From CAVQEG01 sp963711465 (GTDB lineage Bacteria > Bacteroidota > Ignavibacteria > OLB7), in assembly GCA_963711465.1 (NCBI GenBank), contig CAVQEG010000001.1:2914001-2978000 (forward strand): a DNA stretch of 64,000 nt, given 5' to 3'. The first letter of the stretch is position 1. Every line of letters begins with the position of its first letter. Of the stretch, positions 16,935-26,207 are shown piece after piece. Made by a program: the position numbers and the translations under genes. The notes under the pieces were generated by a model, which saw nothing but the letters and a program-made list of their open reading frames with translations, was not told where the DNA came from and ran no database searches.

Positions 16935-17642
16935 ATGATGGCCGACCCGCTGAAACCATTCGACCTGATCGTGCCCGCTGCCGGCACGGGCGTGCGCAGC
17001 GGCGCGGCGGTGCCGAAGCAGTACGTGGAGATACACGGCGAAGCGATGCTGCGGCACACGCTCGTGCGATTCCATGAACTGGACGCCTGCCGAACGATCG
17101 TGGTGGCGATCGACCCACGATGGCATGAGCTGGCGGAGCGGAGCGCGCGCGAGTTGCCGAAGGTGGTGCTCGTGAGCGGCGGGGCAGAGCGTCAGCACTC
17201 GATCGCCGCGGCGATCGAGTCGCTGCGGGACGTCGGGGAACTGCTGCTGGTGCATGATGCGGCACGTCCCTGCGTCAGCCACGCGCTGATCGCGCGCGTG
17301 GTGGCGGCGGCCGACCGGTATGGGGCAGCGATCCCGGTCATGTCCGTCACCGAGACGATCAAACGCGTCGACGGCGAGGGACGCGTGGTGGAAACGATTC
17401 CACGGGACGAACTGGTGACGGTCCAGACGCCACAGGGGTTCCGCGCCGCGCTGCTGCAGAAGGCGTATGCACACGCTTCGGAGCATGGCATCGCCGCCAC
17501 CGACGACGCGATGCTGGTCGAGGCCCTGGGACACGTGGTACACACGGTTCCCGGAGAAGCGACCAACATCAAAGTGACGCATGCGGACGACTTTTCCCTG
17601 GCGAGTGAGACCATTCTGATCCGCCAAGGGCGCCAAGGGTAG
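16935..17642 (+). CDS. ispD: 2-C-methyl-D-erythritol 4-phosphate cytidylyltransferase
   Basis: 235 residues from MMADPLKPFD. The nucleotide-binding motif PAAGTGVRSGAAVPKQY is intact, followed by SGGAERQHSI, VHDAARPCV, VTVQTPQGF, and the C-terminal TDDAMLVEALGHVVHTVPGE. The enzyme makes CDP-ME from MEP and CTP in the non-mevalonate isoprenoid pathway. ATG codons at 16935 and 16938 are both possible. The gene stands alone with a divergent neighbour. Confidence 0.95.
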   Translation: MMADPLKPFDLIVPAAGTGVRSGAAVPKQYVEIHGEAMLRHTLVRFHELDACRTIVVAIDPRWHELAERSARELPKVVLVSGGAERQHSIAAAIESLRDVGELLLVHDAARPCVSHALIARVVAAADRYGAAIPVMSVTETIKRVDGEGRVVETIPRDELVTVQTPQGFRAALLQKAYAHASEHGIAATDDAMLVEALGHVVHTVPGEATNIKVTHADDFSLASETILIRQGRQG

Positions 17643-17672
17643 CCAAGCCGCGTCATGGCGGTCGTCCTCGTG

Positions 17673-18092
17673 TTACTGTGGCGGCTCCCGATTCGGCGTA
17701 ACGATCACCCGTCTGATACCACCATACTTCACCCGTAGTACCCCGAAGTTCCGCAACAGTGCCACGTGAAAGCCGGTTGCGCGCAGGTACGATCGCACTT
17801 GCGCGAAGTGGATTGGCAGGAGCATCGGAAGCGATTGCAGTTCAACGATCAGCCGACCACCCACCAGCAGATCACACCGATGCTGACCAACGATGGCGCC
17901 ATGGTATCGTACCGGAAGCGACACCTGACGGCGGACATGGAAGCATCTTCGATCCAGCTCCATTGCCAATGCCTGCTCGTAGACACCTTCCTAGAAGCCG
18001 GGACCCAACCTGCTGTGTACGGCGATTGCTGCACCGATCACGGCCGCGATCAGCGCGTCAAGTTCGCGATCGGGTTCGCGAAGTCCTTCCAT
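17673..18092 (-). pseudogene. GxxExxY-family protein interrupted by one in-frame TAG
   Basis: Read through, the frame is 139 residues: MEGLREPDRELDALI, VIGAAIAVHSRLGPGF, stop (17988-17990), EGVYEQALAMELDRR, then QVSLPVRYHGAIVG, VVELQSL-like and LPIHFAQVRSYLRATG, FGVLRVKYGGIRRVIV. The motif around the stop should read GxLExxY, and the stop falls exactly where the L or F-L codon of GPGFLEGVY is expected. A single base change would explain it. No frameshift is needed. TAG ends other genes here (ispD for one), so it is a true stop. Small, mobile-looking genes of this family are often duplicated. Confidence 0.75.
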
Positions 18093-18532
18093 GTCAGTCG
18101 GGTCGATGTGGCAGTGAAATACGATTCTCTGGAAACTACACCCACGCCAGCCTGCGTTCAACGTGACGTCAGCGTCGCACGCACTGCGCCGTGGTTGGCA
18201 CACCTACCGGCGCGCTCACGAGATGCATCGAACGCCGCTCTGAAACCTCGGCCCCCAATTCCAACACGACGACCCCGGACCTCTCCCCCGACACCCCGGT
18301 TCGGTCACCCGAATTCCGACACCCGAATTCCGACAGTCACCCCCAGCCGCACCCGCCCTACAGAAGGGCGCCAAAGATCGCAAACAAAAAAAGAGCCCGG
18401 CACCAAGCCGGGCTCACGCAGATTTTCGTCCTGACGCCCTGCGTCGCCACACGTCTCCTCGCCAACCACACGTCTTCTCGCCAACCACACCTCATCGCCG
18501 CGCCCCTCTCTTGGCGCTCTTGGCGGCCGCGC
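18093..18532. repeat. Intergenic stretch with two short tandem repeats
   Basis: Direct repeats: ACCCGAATTCCGAC twice at 18307-18334, and a 19-bp unit CACACGTCTCCTCGCCAAC twice with one mismatch at 18448-18485, followed by part of a third unit. A terminator sits at 18381-18415. No gene recognised. Confidence 0.6.
18381..18415 (-). terminator. Strong Rho-independent terminator
   Basis: Minus strand: GAGCCCGGC-TTGGT-GCCGGGCTC followed by seven T. It closes the nadK-lipoprotein unit, about 115 bases after the lipoprotein stop. Confidence 0.9.
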
Positions 18533-19066
18533 CTACGGCGCGGAAAAGATGTCCGCCAGCTCCTGCTCGATGCGCTTGCCGGCGTCGGGGGAACCGACGA
18601 TGCGGCCCTTGACCACTCCGTTCTTCAGGACGAGGAACGTCGGCGCATCGCCGATGGTGTAGGCGGCCTTCACCGAGTCGATTCCTTCCAGCGATGCGTC
18701 GGTGACGTAGAGCTCGTAGTTCGAACGCGGGAATCCGGCGGCATCGAGCACCTTCATCACGCGTGGCATCCACAGTCGCGTCTCCTGGCATCCGCACGAC
18801 GGCTTGACCACCATGATCACCTCATGCGAGGAGGAGTCGATCGACGCGCTGATCTGCTGCACGTACTGGTCGTACACCGCCTGATCCGATGCCTCCGGAT
18901 ACGTGTCGTAGTTGGTCTGGAACCAGCTGTTCCACGCATCATTGGCGAAGAAATCATCCAGCGACGTCTTTCCCAGCGGAACCGTCGATGTGGTCGGAGT
19001 GTCAGTGCAGGCGGCGAGCGTCAGCGCCGTCGCGGCAACGACGGCAATCAGAGCGGTGCGGATCAT
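18533..19066 (-). CDS. Thioredoxin-fold lipoprotein with a CGC motif
   Basis: 177 residues. Lipoprotein signal MIRTALIAVVAATALTLAAC (Cys20). A thioredoxin-like domain follows: VIMVVKPSCGCQETR with Cys91 and Cys93 in a CxC rather than CxxC arrangement, an aromatic and acidic middle, then GDAPTFLVLKNGVVKGR with the cis-proline expected of this fold. I infer a redox or substrate-binding role in the periplasm. The start has AGGAG upstream and overlaps the nadK stop (ATGA), so the two are coupled. Confidence 0.75.
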   Translation of the reverse strand: MIRTALIAVVAATALTLAACTDTPTTSTVPLGKTSLDDFFANDAWNSWFQTNYDTYPEASDQAVYDQYVQQISASIDSSSHEVIMVVKPSCGCQETRLWMPRVMKVLDAAGFPRSNYELYVTDASLEGIDSVKAAYTIGDAPTFLVLKNGVVKGRIVGSPDAGKRIEQELADIFSAP

Positions 19067-19998
19067 GGTCGTTTCTCCTGTTGGTGTTCTCCTGCGGCAG
19101 TAGCGCGATCGTCGTTGAGCAGGGGCTCCCGTCCCCATAGCAGCTTCGCGCGAAGAACGTCAAAATAGGTTCGGGACGTGCGTTTGACAAGGACGAGCGC
19201 GTGCTCGTAGCGTTGTACCATGACCCGCGTGGGCATCGGAATGTTACGGTGCAGCTGACCGTCGGCGATCACGTGCACGCCGTCACCGGAGCCGGCATGG
19301 TGCGAGGGACGCAGATAGACGTCGACCACCGAGTCGTCGGCGATCACCACGGGTCGCGCCGTGAGCATGTGCGGAGCGATCGGAGCCACCACCAGCACTC
19401 CCGCCTCCGGCGCGATCACCGGACCGCCCACCGAGAGAGCGTATGCCGTCGAACCCGTCGGCGTCGCGACGATCAGGCCATCGGCGCTGAACGACGCCAG
19501 GTAGTCGCCGTTGATGTACGCCTCCAGCTTCAGCATCAACGCGCCGCCCCTCTTGTCGATCACGACGTCGTTCAGCGCGATCAGCGGCTGCTGCTCCGGA
19601 TTGTCGGGAAACCTCGCCTCCACCAGCGTCCGGCGCTCGACACGAACCGCTCCGGACTCGAGCGCGTCGATCGTCTCCTCGAGCGAATCGACGGAGAACT
19701 CGGCCAGGAAGCCCAGCTTGCCGAGGTTCACACCGAGCAGCGGCACGTCCGATCCCGCCAGCAGCCGGCCCGCCGCGAGCATCGTTCCGTCACCGCCGAA
19801 CGCAATCACCACGTCGACATCCTGCCGAAGCTCCACCGCCGGACGGAATTCACAGATCCCTTCGAGCCGCGCGAACGCGTCGCGCATCGCCTCGTCGACG
19901 ACCATGCCGATGCTGCGTCGGCGGAGGATCTCCACCAGCGTGTCGACCGCCGCCGCCAGGTCCGGTTTCTCAGGGTTTCCGAGGATGCCGATCGTCAT
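19063..19998 (-). CDS. nadK: NAD kinase
   Basis: 311 residues. The active-site motif GGDGT is at residues 68-72 (IAFGGDGTMLAAGRLL). LGVNLGKLGFLAE, NDVVIDK and ATPTGSTAYALSVGGP are typical of the family. It makes NADP from NAD and ATP. Its stop overlaps the start of the thioredoxin-like lipoprotein. The DUF255 gene is immediately upstream with a gap of 50 bases. Confidence 0.95.
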   Translation of the reverse strand: MTIGILGNPEKPDLAAAVDTLVEILRRRSIGMVVDEAMRDAFARLEGICEFRPAVELRQDVDVVIAFGGDGTMLAAGRLLAGSDVPLLGVNLGKLGFLAEFSVDSLEETIDALESGAVRVERRTLVEARFPDNPEQQPLIALNDVVIDKRGGALMLKLEAYINGDYLASFSADGLIVATPTGSTAYALSVGGPVIAPEAGVLVVAPIAPHMLTARPVVIADDSVVDVYLRPSHHAGSGDGVHVIADGQLHRNIPMPTRVMVQRYEHALVLVKRTSRTYFDVLRAKLLWGREPLLNDDRATAAGEHQQEKRP

Positions 19999-20048
19999 GG
20001 AGGCCCAAGATAGCGAAGGACCCGAAGGGTCCGCTGCTGCCGGCGCGC

Positions 20049-22124
20049 TCAGCGCTCGAACGACGTCACCGGCCGGTGGCAGATGAAATTCTCACAGACG
20101 TAAGCCGCCGCACGTCCGTCGACGGGAACCATGCCCTCGATCAGGTCGAGCCGCTCGCGAAGCCAGGCATCGGCGCCGTCGGCGGGAACGAAGACGATGG
20201 AGGTGTCCGGCAGGTACGCCGTGCGGATCTGCTCCACCAGCCGGTTGGTCGCGTCCGCGTCCGGCGCGGCGGCGATCACGATCTGTCGCGGCGGACGCGA
20301 GGCCGCCATCGCCGCGGACACCATCAGCGGAGCCATCATCGGGTAGCGCTCGATGCGCGGCATGAACAGGTCGAGCGTCCGACGCGCCATGGCGGTCAGT
20401 TCGTCGTCGTGGAAGAGTCCGCCCAGCCGCAGCAACACCAGCGCCATGACCGAGTTGCCCGACGGTTCCGCCCCGTCGTAGTCACCCCTGGACCGCACCA
20501 GCACGTTCGGGTCGTCATCGGCGGCCGTCAGGTAGAATCCGCCCGAATTCTCATCGCCGAACAGCACGATCGCCTCACGCGCCAGCCGGTCGGCCTCGCG
20601 GAGGTAGCGGACATCGAACGTTGCCTCGTAGAGATCGAGCAGGCCTGCGGCGAGGAAGGCGTAGTCATCGAGGAATCCGGGCACCTTCACCTCGCCGTCC
20701 TTCATTCGGCGCATCAGGCGGCCGTCGACGCGCATCGTCTCGAGGATCGCATCGGCGGCCCGTTCGGCAAGCTCGGCGAATTCGGTGCGCCCAAGTGCCG
20801 CGGCGGCGCGGGCCAGTCCCGAAATGGCGAGTCCATTCCACGCGGTGATGATTTTCTCATCCCGCGACGGACGGATCCGTCGCTCCCGCGCGGCGAGCAG
20901 TTTCCCGCGAGCGCCGGCGAGCACCGCATCGGCATCATCGACGCTCCCGCCGATCGCCTCGGCCGTCGCGTGCAGCGTCGCGGAGATGTGCAGCACGTTC
21001 CGACCATGTTCCCAGTTGCCCGCCTCGGAGATGCCGTAGAACGTCTCAACCGCCTTCAGCTCGCGTTCGTCCAGCACCTCCACCAGTTGCTCGCGCGTCC
21101 AGACGTAGTAGGTGCCCTCTTCGCCCTCGCTGTCGGCATCCTCGGCCGAGAAGAAGGCGCCTGTATCGTCGGTCATCTCCCGCTTCAGGTATGCCACCGT
21201 GTGGCGGATCACATCGGCGAGGTACTCGTCGCCCGAGAGACGATAGGCATCGGAATAGGCGGCCAGCAGCTGCCCCTGGTCGTAGAGCATCTTCTCGAAG
21301 TGAGGAACGCGCCATTGCGCGTCGACCGAGTAGCGCGCGAAGCCGCCGCCGAGCTGATCGTACATGCCGCCGGAGGCCATGTGCCGCATCGTGTGCAGCG
21401 TCATCTGCAGCGCGATGTCCGACGCCGTCGCGCCTTCCTCACGATGGTGCGCGTGATAGCGAAGGAGGAATTCGAACATCACCGGGCGGGGGAATTTCGG
21501 TGCTGGTCCGAAGCCGCCGAAGCGGCTGTCGTAGCTCGAGGCGATCTGATCGAAACATGCCGCGGCAATCGCGGTGTCGTCCCGCGTGCGCTCGGCGGCT
21601 TCCACCACAGAGAGTTGCTCCACGGCGCCGGCGATGTTCTCGGCGCTCTCGACCACCTCCCTGCGCCGGTTCATCCACGCGTCGTGCAGCTGCGTGAGCA
21701 CCGAGCGGAAGCTGGGGCGATTGAACGCGGGGGCGGGAGGGAAGTAGGTGCCGAGGTAGAACGGTTTGAGTTCCGGCGTCAGGAATGCCGACAGCGGCCA
21801 GCCGCCCGACTGCGTCAGCGCCTGGACAGCGGTCATGTAGACCTGATCGACGTCGGGACGCTCTTCGCGATCGACCTTGATGTTGACGAACAGATCGTTC
21901 ATCAGCTTCGCCGTCTCGGGATCCTCGAACGACTCGCGCTCCATCACATGACACCAGTGACAGGTGGAGTAGCCGATCGACAGGAAGATGGGGCGGTCCT
22001 CGGCGCGAGCGCGTTCGAACGCCTCCTCACCCCACGGATACCAGTCGACCGGATTGAACGCGTGCTGCTGCAGGTAGGGAGACTTCTCGTCGATGAGGCG
22101 GTTGGGCTTGGCGTCGTTGGGCAT
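20049..22124 (-). CDS. DUF255 / YyaL-type protein (thioredoxin domain plus six-hairpin domain)
   Basis: 691 residues from MPNDAKPNRLIDEKSPYLQQ; TGGAGA precedes the ATG. The N-terminal thioredoxin-like domain carries TCHWCHVM with Cys55 and Cys58, followed by VDREERPDVD and ALTQSGGWPLSAFLTP. The rest resembles an alpha/alpha six-hairpin fold (GMYDQLGGGFARYSVD, KMLYDQGQLL, AWNGLAISGLARA). Family known as spermatogenesis-associated protein 20-like; its biochemical role is not settled. Cytoplasmic by sequence. Confidence 0.88.
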   Translation of the reverse strand: MPNDAKPNRLIDEKSPYLQQHAFNPVDWYPWGEEAFERARAEDRPIFLSIGYSTCHWCHVMERESFEDPETAKLMNDLFVNIKVDREERPDVDQVYMTAVQALTQSGGWPLSAFLTPELKPFYLGTYFPPAPAFNRPSFRSVLTQLHDAWMNRRREVVESAENIAGAVEQLSVVEAAERTRDDTAIAAACFDQIASSYDSRFGGFGPAPKFPRPVMFEFLLRYHAHHREEGATASDIALQMTLHTMRHMASGGMYDQLGGGFARYSVDAQWRVPHFEKMLYDQGQLLAAYSDAYRLSGDEYLADVIRHTVAYLKREMTDDTGAFFSAEDADSEGEEGTYYVWTREQLVEVLDERELKAVETFYGISEAGNWEHGRNVLHISATLHATAEAIGGSVDDADAVLAGARGKLLAARERRIRPSRDEKIITAWNGLAISGLARAAAALGRTEFAELAERAADAILETMRVDGRLMRRMKDGEVKVPGFLDDYAFLAAGLLDLYEATFDVRYLREADRLAREAIVLFGDENSGGFYLTAADDDPNVLVRSRGDYDGAEPSGNSVMALVLLRLGGLFHDDELTAMARRTLDLFMPRIERYPMMAPLMVSAAMAASRPPRQIVIAAAPDADATNRLVEQIRTAYLPDTSIVFVPADGADAWLRERLDLIEGMVPVDGRAAAYVCENFICHRPVTSFER

Positions 22125-22182
22125 GATCTGATTCTCCAGGATCGATTCGGCGATTGGCGGGTGAACGAGCGGAGTCGATAGC

Positions 22183-22214
22183 AAAAACGGGACCCTCCTG
22201 CGCGGAGGGTCCCG
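22183..22214 (-). terminator. Rho-independent terminator after the T9SS gene
   Basis: Minus strand: CGGGACCCTCC-GCGCA-GGAGGGTCCCG followed by TTTTTGC. An 11-bp perfect stem directly after the stop of the gene at 22240. Confidence 0.9.
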
Positions 22215-22239
22215 TTGATGCACGAGCGATGGATCGGCC

Positions 22240-23556
22240 TCAGCGGGCGACGATCACTTTCTGCGTGTAGACCTTGCCGCCGGCGGTCATCCGGAGCAGG
22301 TAGGCGCCGTTGGCCAGACCAGTGGTAGGAAGCTCGGCAGTGTACTTGCCCGGCAGGAAACGACCGTCGGCGAGTGTGCGCACGTGACGTCCCCCGGCAT
22401 CGAACAGGTCGAGTGTCACCGCAACCGGTTCGGTAAGCGAAAACGGTACGGTGGTGGACACCGTCACCGGGTTCGGGGCCACCGCGCCGAGTCCCTGCGA
22501 TGTTGCATCAACGCCGAAATAGTATTCCACCCCCGCCTGAATTTCGACTCGACCGAACGTGAGCATATCGTAGTCGTAGCGGAACGGCCAGCTGGTCTGT
22601 GTGGTCGAATTCGACAACGAGAGCCGGAGCCAACTGCTGGAGACGGTGTCCCCAACCGTCGGCGAGTTGGTATGCTCCAGAATGACGCTGAGAACCTTGT
22701 AGGCCGTAAGCGTATCGAGCGTGCCCGGCTTGACCTCATGATGTGCCGGTACCTGCTGGTACTCCGCATTGCCGGTCAGCTGATCGGGCGTCAGGGCCGG
22801 CGCGGCCAGTGTCTGGAACATTGCGACCGCGACATGCTGGTCGTCGAAGGTCAGCGGCGGGTCGAACGTGAACGCGGTGCGGCGGAAGAGCGTATCGCCC
22901 TGATCGGAAACGAAGAGCGTCGAGTCGAAGCCCTCGAGATCGATATCCGTGTCGTAGACGATGTTGTCCTCCAGCGTCGACATCGGAACGTTGAATCCGT
23001 GCGTGCGGTAGTCGCTTCCGAGCAGATCCAGCGGCACGCTGTAGACCACGAATCGGCCCGGATAGTTCGCAAAGCCGCCGGTCTTCCACAGACCGAGGTT
23101 CAGGAAGAACGCCATGTCGATCTCCTCGAGCGTGAAGGCGTGTGCATCCTTGAACTGGTTGATGTAATCCGTGTCGGCCACCTGGCCATTGGAGAACAGC
23201 GGATCGACGTTCGTATTGGGTCCGAACACACTGCCGTAGTAGAGCTGGTAGTATGAGGTCGGATCGATGATCTCGCCGGCACCCCGGATCTCCGTGGCGT
23301 AGTTCGGCGGAAGCGCGAACGGCATCGGAAGGTTGGTGCGGTTCTCATCGCCCTGCCCTTCGTCGCGATAGTAGAACCAGGTCTTCCAGACGTAGGTCGT
23401 GTCGATGGGATCTGCCTGGATACCGAGCGGCCGGTCGGCCGAGCGGACATTCTGGCCGTCGGGACGCAACGGGACGGTCACCGGCTGCGCCTGCTGGGCA
23501 GCGGCGCCTGCCGCGGCAACGGTGAGCACGACAAGAGAGAGTAGAAACGATCTCAT
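22240..23556 (-). CDS. Secreted protein with T9SS type A sorting domain
   Basis: 438 residues. Signal peptide MRSFLLSLVVLTVAAAGAAAQ. The mature part is rich in aromatic and acidic residues, with no motif that I recognise. The last ~85 residues form a typical type A sorting domain: PNPVTVSTTVPFSL, VTLDLFDAGGRHVRTL, LPGKYTAELPT, GLANGAYLLRMTAGGK and a KVIVAR end. It would be exported by Sec and carried to the surface by T9SS. Ends at a strong terminator. Confidence 0.85.
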   Translation of the reverse strand: MRSFLLSLVVLTVAAAGAAAQQAQPVTVPLRPDGQNVRSADRPLGIQADPIDTTYVWKTWFYYRDEGQGDENRTNLPMPFALPPNYATEIRGAGEIIDPTSYYQLYYGSVFGPNTNVDPLFSNGQVADTDYINQFKDAHAFTLEEIDMAFFLNLGLWKTGGFANYPGRFVVYSVPLDLLGSDYRTHGFNVPMSTLEDNIVYDTDIDLEGFDSTLFVSDQGDTLFRRTAFTFDPPLTFDDQHVAVAMFQTLAAPALTPDQLTGNAEYQQVPAHHEVKPGTLDTLTAYKVLSVILEHTNSPTVGDTVSSSWLRLSLSNSTTQTSWPFRYDYDMLTFGRVEIQAGVEYYFGVDATSQGLGAVAPNPVTVSTTVPFSLTEPVAVTLDLFDAGGRHVRTLADGRFLPGKYTAELPTTGLANGAYLLRMTAGGKVYTQKVIVAR

Positions 23557-23810
23557 GTTGATTCTCGATTGGTGATAGGTCGTCGATGTGTATGTCGATG
23601 CACTGGAAATCATCGCGTCCGGAATCGTACACGTCAATGCGAATCGCAGCGGAGGGCGGCGCTTCGAGGTCGGAACGAACGGGGTCGGAATGCTGATTCG
23701 GAGCCGCTTCGAGGATGGTCGCGAAGGTCGGTCGGTCATGCCGCCGCGGGTCTCAGGCAGATTTCGGCGCCGAAGTTAAGCAAGAATAATACACCCGAAC
23801 CGGCTCACGG

Positions 23811-25400
23811 TTACTCCACGGCCGGCACCGTCGCTTCTTTGGGAACCTCGACGTTCACGGTTCGTTCGAACACCTCTTCGAGCAGTGCCTTCTTCCGATT
23901 CAGACTCCACAGCTCGAAGGCGAGATTGGCTCCCGGATCGCACGCGAGTCGGAGCATGATGGAGCGTTTGCTGCAGTCGACGCGGACACTGCGGACCCGC
24001 GCGTCGTGCGTGCGGTCGAGTCCGTCGGCCACCCGCAGGATGGCCGCGAGCACACGCACGCGCCGCTGATCGGAGCGGCGAAGCGCGGCGAAGGCGGGAT
24101 GCCCGTTCTTGGGATGCGACTTGCGATGGTACCGCGCCACGTTGGCGATCACCGCCAGCTCCTCGTTGTTGAATCCCAGCGTCTCGCTGTTCTGAATGAG
24201 ATACAGCGAGTGCTTGTGGTGGTTCGCGTGGGAGATGTAGTAACCGACGTCGTGCAGCAGCGCAGCGGCCTCGAGCAGTTCGCGCGAATCGTCCTCGAGC
24301 CGGTGCACGTCTGCCAGCTGATCGTAGATCGACAGCGCCAGGTCGGCCACGTGCCGGCCGTGTCCCTCGTCGAAGTTGTACATCCGACCGATGCGCATGA
24401 TCGATTCGTAGCGCAGATCGGAGAGGTGGGCGAGTCCGTCCCGGCCACCGGCGAGCTTGCTGATCGTGTCGAGCACGATGCCCTCGCGCAGTGCGTAGCT
24501 GCTGACGATGTAGCCGTCGGCGTCACATTCCTGAAGAATCGTTTCGAGCACGACCGCGCCCGCGGTGATGATGTCCGCCCGCCGTGGATCGATGCCGGGC
24601 AGCCGCTCGCGCTGGGCCATCGAACGCGTGGCGAGCACCATATCCAGCACCTCGGAGACCTCGCGGCGGCTGATATGCACGCCGTTGAGTGAATCGGTGA
24701 TCGACTCACCGCGCGCGGTCATCGCCATCGCCGCCACCGTCTGCACCGTTCCGCTCGTGGCGATGAGCGTCCGGCAGCCGCTTGCGCGGATCTCCTGCGC
24801 CGCGTGGTAGATCTCACCCCGCACCAGCGCCCGACACGCCTCCACCTGTTTGGCGGTGACGGCCTCCTTCGGAAAGAACCGCTGCGTCATGCGGATCGCA
24901 CCGATCTTCAGACTGTTGGCGTAGCGCGTCCGCCCCCGTTCCCCGATGAGGAATTCGGTGCTGCCGCCGCCGATGTCGACCAGCGCAACGCGATCGTTGT
25001 ACACCGGCAGGGCCTGCAGGACACCCAGGTAGATCAGGCGCGCCTCCTCGAATCCGCTCACCACCTCCATCTCGACACCCGTCGCGGCACGCACGCGACG
25101 GACGAACTCCTCGCCGTTGGCCGCCTCGCGCACGGCGCTGGTCGCCACCGCGCGGATCGGTGCGCCGGCACGCTCGGCCACCGACACGAACATCCGCATC
25201 GCCTCGATTCCGCGCGACATCGCTTCGTCGGTCAACCGCTTGAATTCCTTCGGCCCCTCGCCGAGGCGCACGACGATCTTCTCCCGGTTGATCGTCGAAA
25301 ACTGGTTGTTATCCAGCAGTCGAACGACCACGAGATGGAAGCTGTTGGTGCCGACATCGACTGCCGCCAGCACCCGCTGTTTGTCGCTCATGGGAAGCAT
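23811..25400 (-). CDS. Ppx/GppA-family exopolyphosphatase with C-terminal HD domain
   Basis: 529 residues. Actin-like ATPase part: AAVDVGTNSFHLVV, RAVATSAVREAANG, ALVDIGGGSTEFLIG, IATSGTVQTVA. The C-terminal HD-type domain has ALLHDVGYYISHANHHKHS and ILRVADGLDRTHD. The family removes phosphates from polyphosphate or pppGpp; which one is not shown here. CCGGAGATC precedes the start; a second ATG lies three codons later. Downstream of the fol/dNK cluster, gap 48 bases. Confidence 0.9.
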   Translation of the reverse strand: MLPMSDKQRVLAAVDVGTNSFHLVVVRLLDNNQFSTINREKIVVRLGEGPKEFKRLTDEAMSRGIEAMRMFVSVAERAGAPIRAVATSAVREAANGEEFVRRVRAATGVEMEVVSGFEEARLIYLGVLQALPVYNDRVALVDIGGGSTEFLIGERGRTRYANSLKIGAIRMTQRFFPKEAVTAKQVEACRALVRGEIYHAAQEIRASGCRTLIATSGTVQTVAAMAMTARGESITDSLNGVHISRREVSEVLDMVLATRSMAQRERLPGIDPRRADIITAGAVVLETILQECDADGYIVSSYALREGIVLDTISKLAGGRDGLAHLSDLRYESIMRIGRMYNFDEGHGRHVADLALSIYDQLADVHRLEDDSRELLEAAALLHDVGYYISHANHHKHSLYLIQNSETLGFNNEELAVIANVARYHRKSHPKNGHPAFAALRRSDQRRVRVLAAILRVADGLDRTHDARVRSVRVDCSKRSIMLRLACDPGANLAFELWSLNRKKALLEEVFERTVNVEVPKEATVPAVE

Positions 25401-25448
25401 GATCTCCGGGGGATTTCTGCGCTCGTCCGGTCCCGCTCAGGCGTCGCC

Positions 25449-26207
25449 TCAGGGGGTGCCGAACATACGGATCGGATCATCGGACGGCGAGAGGATGGTG
25501 TCGAGAATCCGCTCCAGCACATCCGGGCGCTCCACGAAGTCGAGTTCGGTCGCATTGACCACCACGGTGGGCGCCACCCGGCCGTGCACGAAATGCTGCG
25601 CGTAGGCAGCGTTCAGCCGCTGGAGGTACGCGTCCTCGATGGCCGATTCCATGGGGCGCCCGCGCAGCCGGATGTTCGACTGCAGACGTTCGACGCTGCT
25701 CTGCAGAAGCACAACGAGATCCGGACGCGGGACGTTTGCCCGCAGCGCACCGTGCACCGATTCGTAGAGGGCCAGCTCGGTGTCGCTCAGCGTCAGCGAC
25801 GCGAAGATCCGGTCCTTGTCGAACAGGTAGTCGCTTACGACGTGGTCGTGGAACAGATCCAGCTGCGCCAGCTCCTGCTGCTGGCGGTATCGACTGAGCA
25901 GGAAGAACATCTGCGTCTGGAAAGCGAACCGCTCGGCGTCGCGATAGAAGTCGGGCAGGAACGGATTGTCTTCGAAGCGTTCGAGTACAAGACGCGCGCC
26001 GATTCGCTCGGCCAGCGCGTGCGCGAGCGTCGTCTTGCCGACGCCGATGGCTCCCTCTACGGCGATGTAGCGTGGCGTCTGCGTGGCAACGCCGACGGTG
26101 GAATTCTCCATGGTCGAAATCGATCCGCTCAGGTTCGTTGCGATGTCCAGGTGCAGCTCCGAGAAATCTTCTGCGCGTCGGACCGGTCCGGGCACCGGCG
26201 AGCTCAT
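25449..26207 (-). CDS. Deoxynucleoside kinase
   Basis: 252 residues. P-loop GAIGVGKTT at residues 52-60, then FEDNPFLPDFYRD, FQTQMFFLLSRY, DYLFDKDRIFA, and SVERLQSNIRLRGRPMES in the lid region. It phosphorylates a deoxynucleoside, perhaps deoxyadenosine or deoxyguanosine; specificity cannot be read from this. The ATG at 26207 overlaps the folK stop (ATGA), supporting this start, but the first 32 residues precede the fold and Met33 (26111) is an alternative start. Confidence 0.88.
   Translation of the reverse strand: MSSPVPGPVRRAEDFSELHLDIATNLSGSISTMENSTVGVATQTPRYIAVEGAIGVGKTTLAHALAERIGARLVLERFEDNPFLPDFYRDAERFAFQTQMFFLLSRYRQQQELAQLDLFHDHVVSDYLFDKDRIFASLTLSDTELALYESVHGALRANVPRPDLVVLLQSSVERLQSNIRLRGRPMESAIEDAYLQRLNAAYAQHFVHGRVAPTVVVNATELDFVERPDVLERILDTILSPSDDPIRMFGTP

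Noticed and set aside
15670..17265. Longer start for the hypothetical gene before nuoG
   Set aside because: The added part is antisense to ispD, and the ATG at 16722 has a good ribosome binding site.
16062..17636. 524-codon minus-strand frame over ispD
   Set aside because: Antisense to ispD, which has complete family motifs.
20076..22181. 701-codon plus-strand frame
   Set aside because: Antisense to the DUF255 gene, same artefact.
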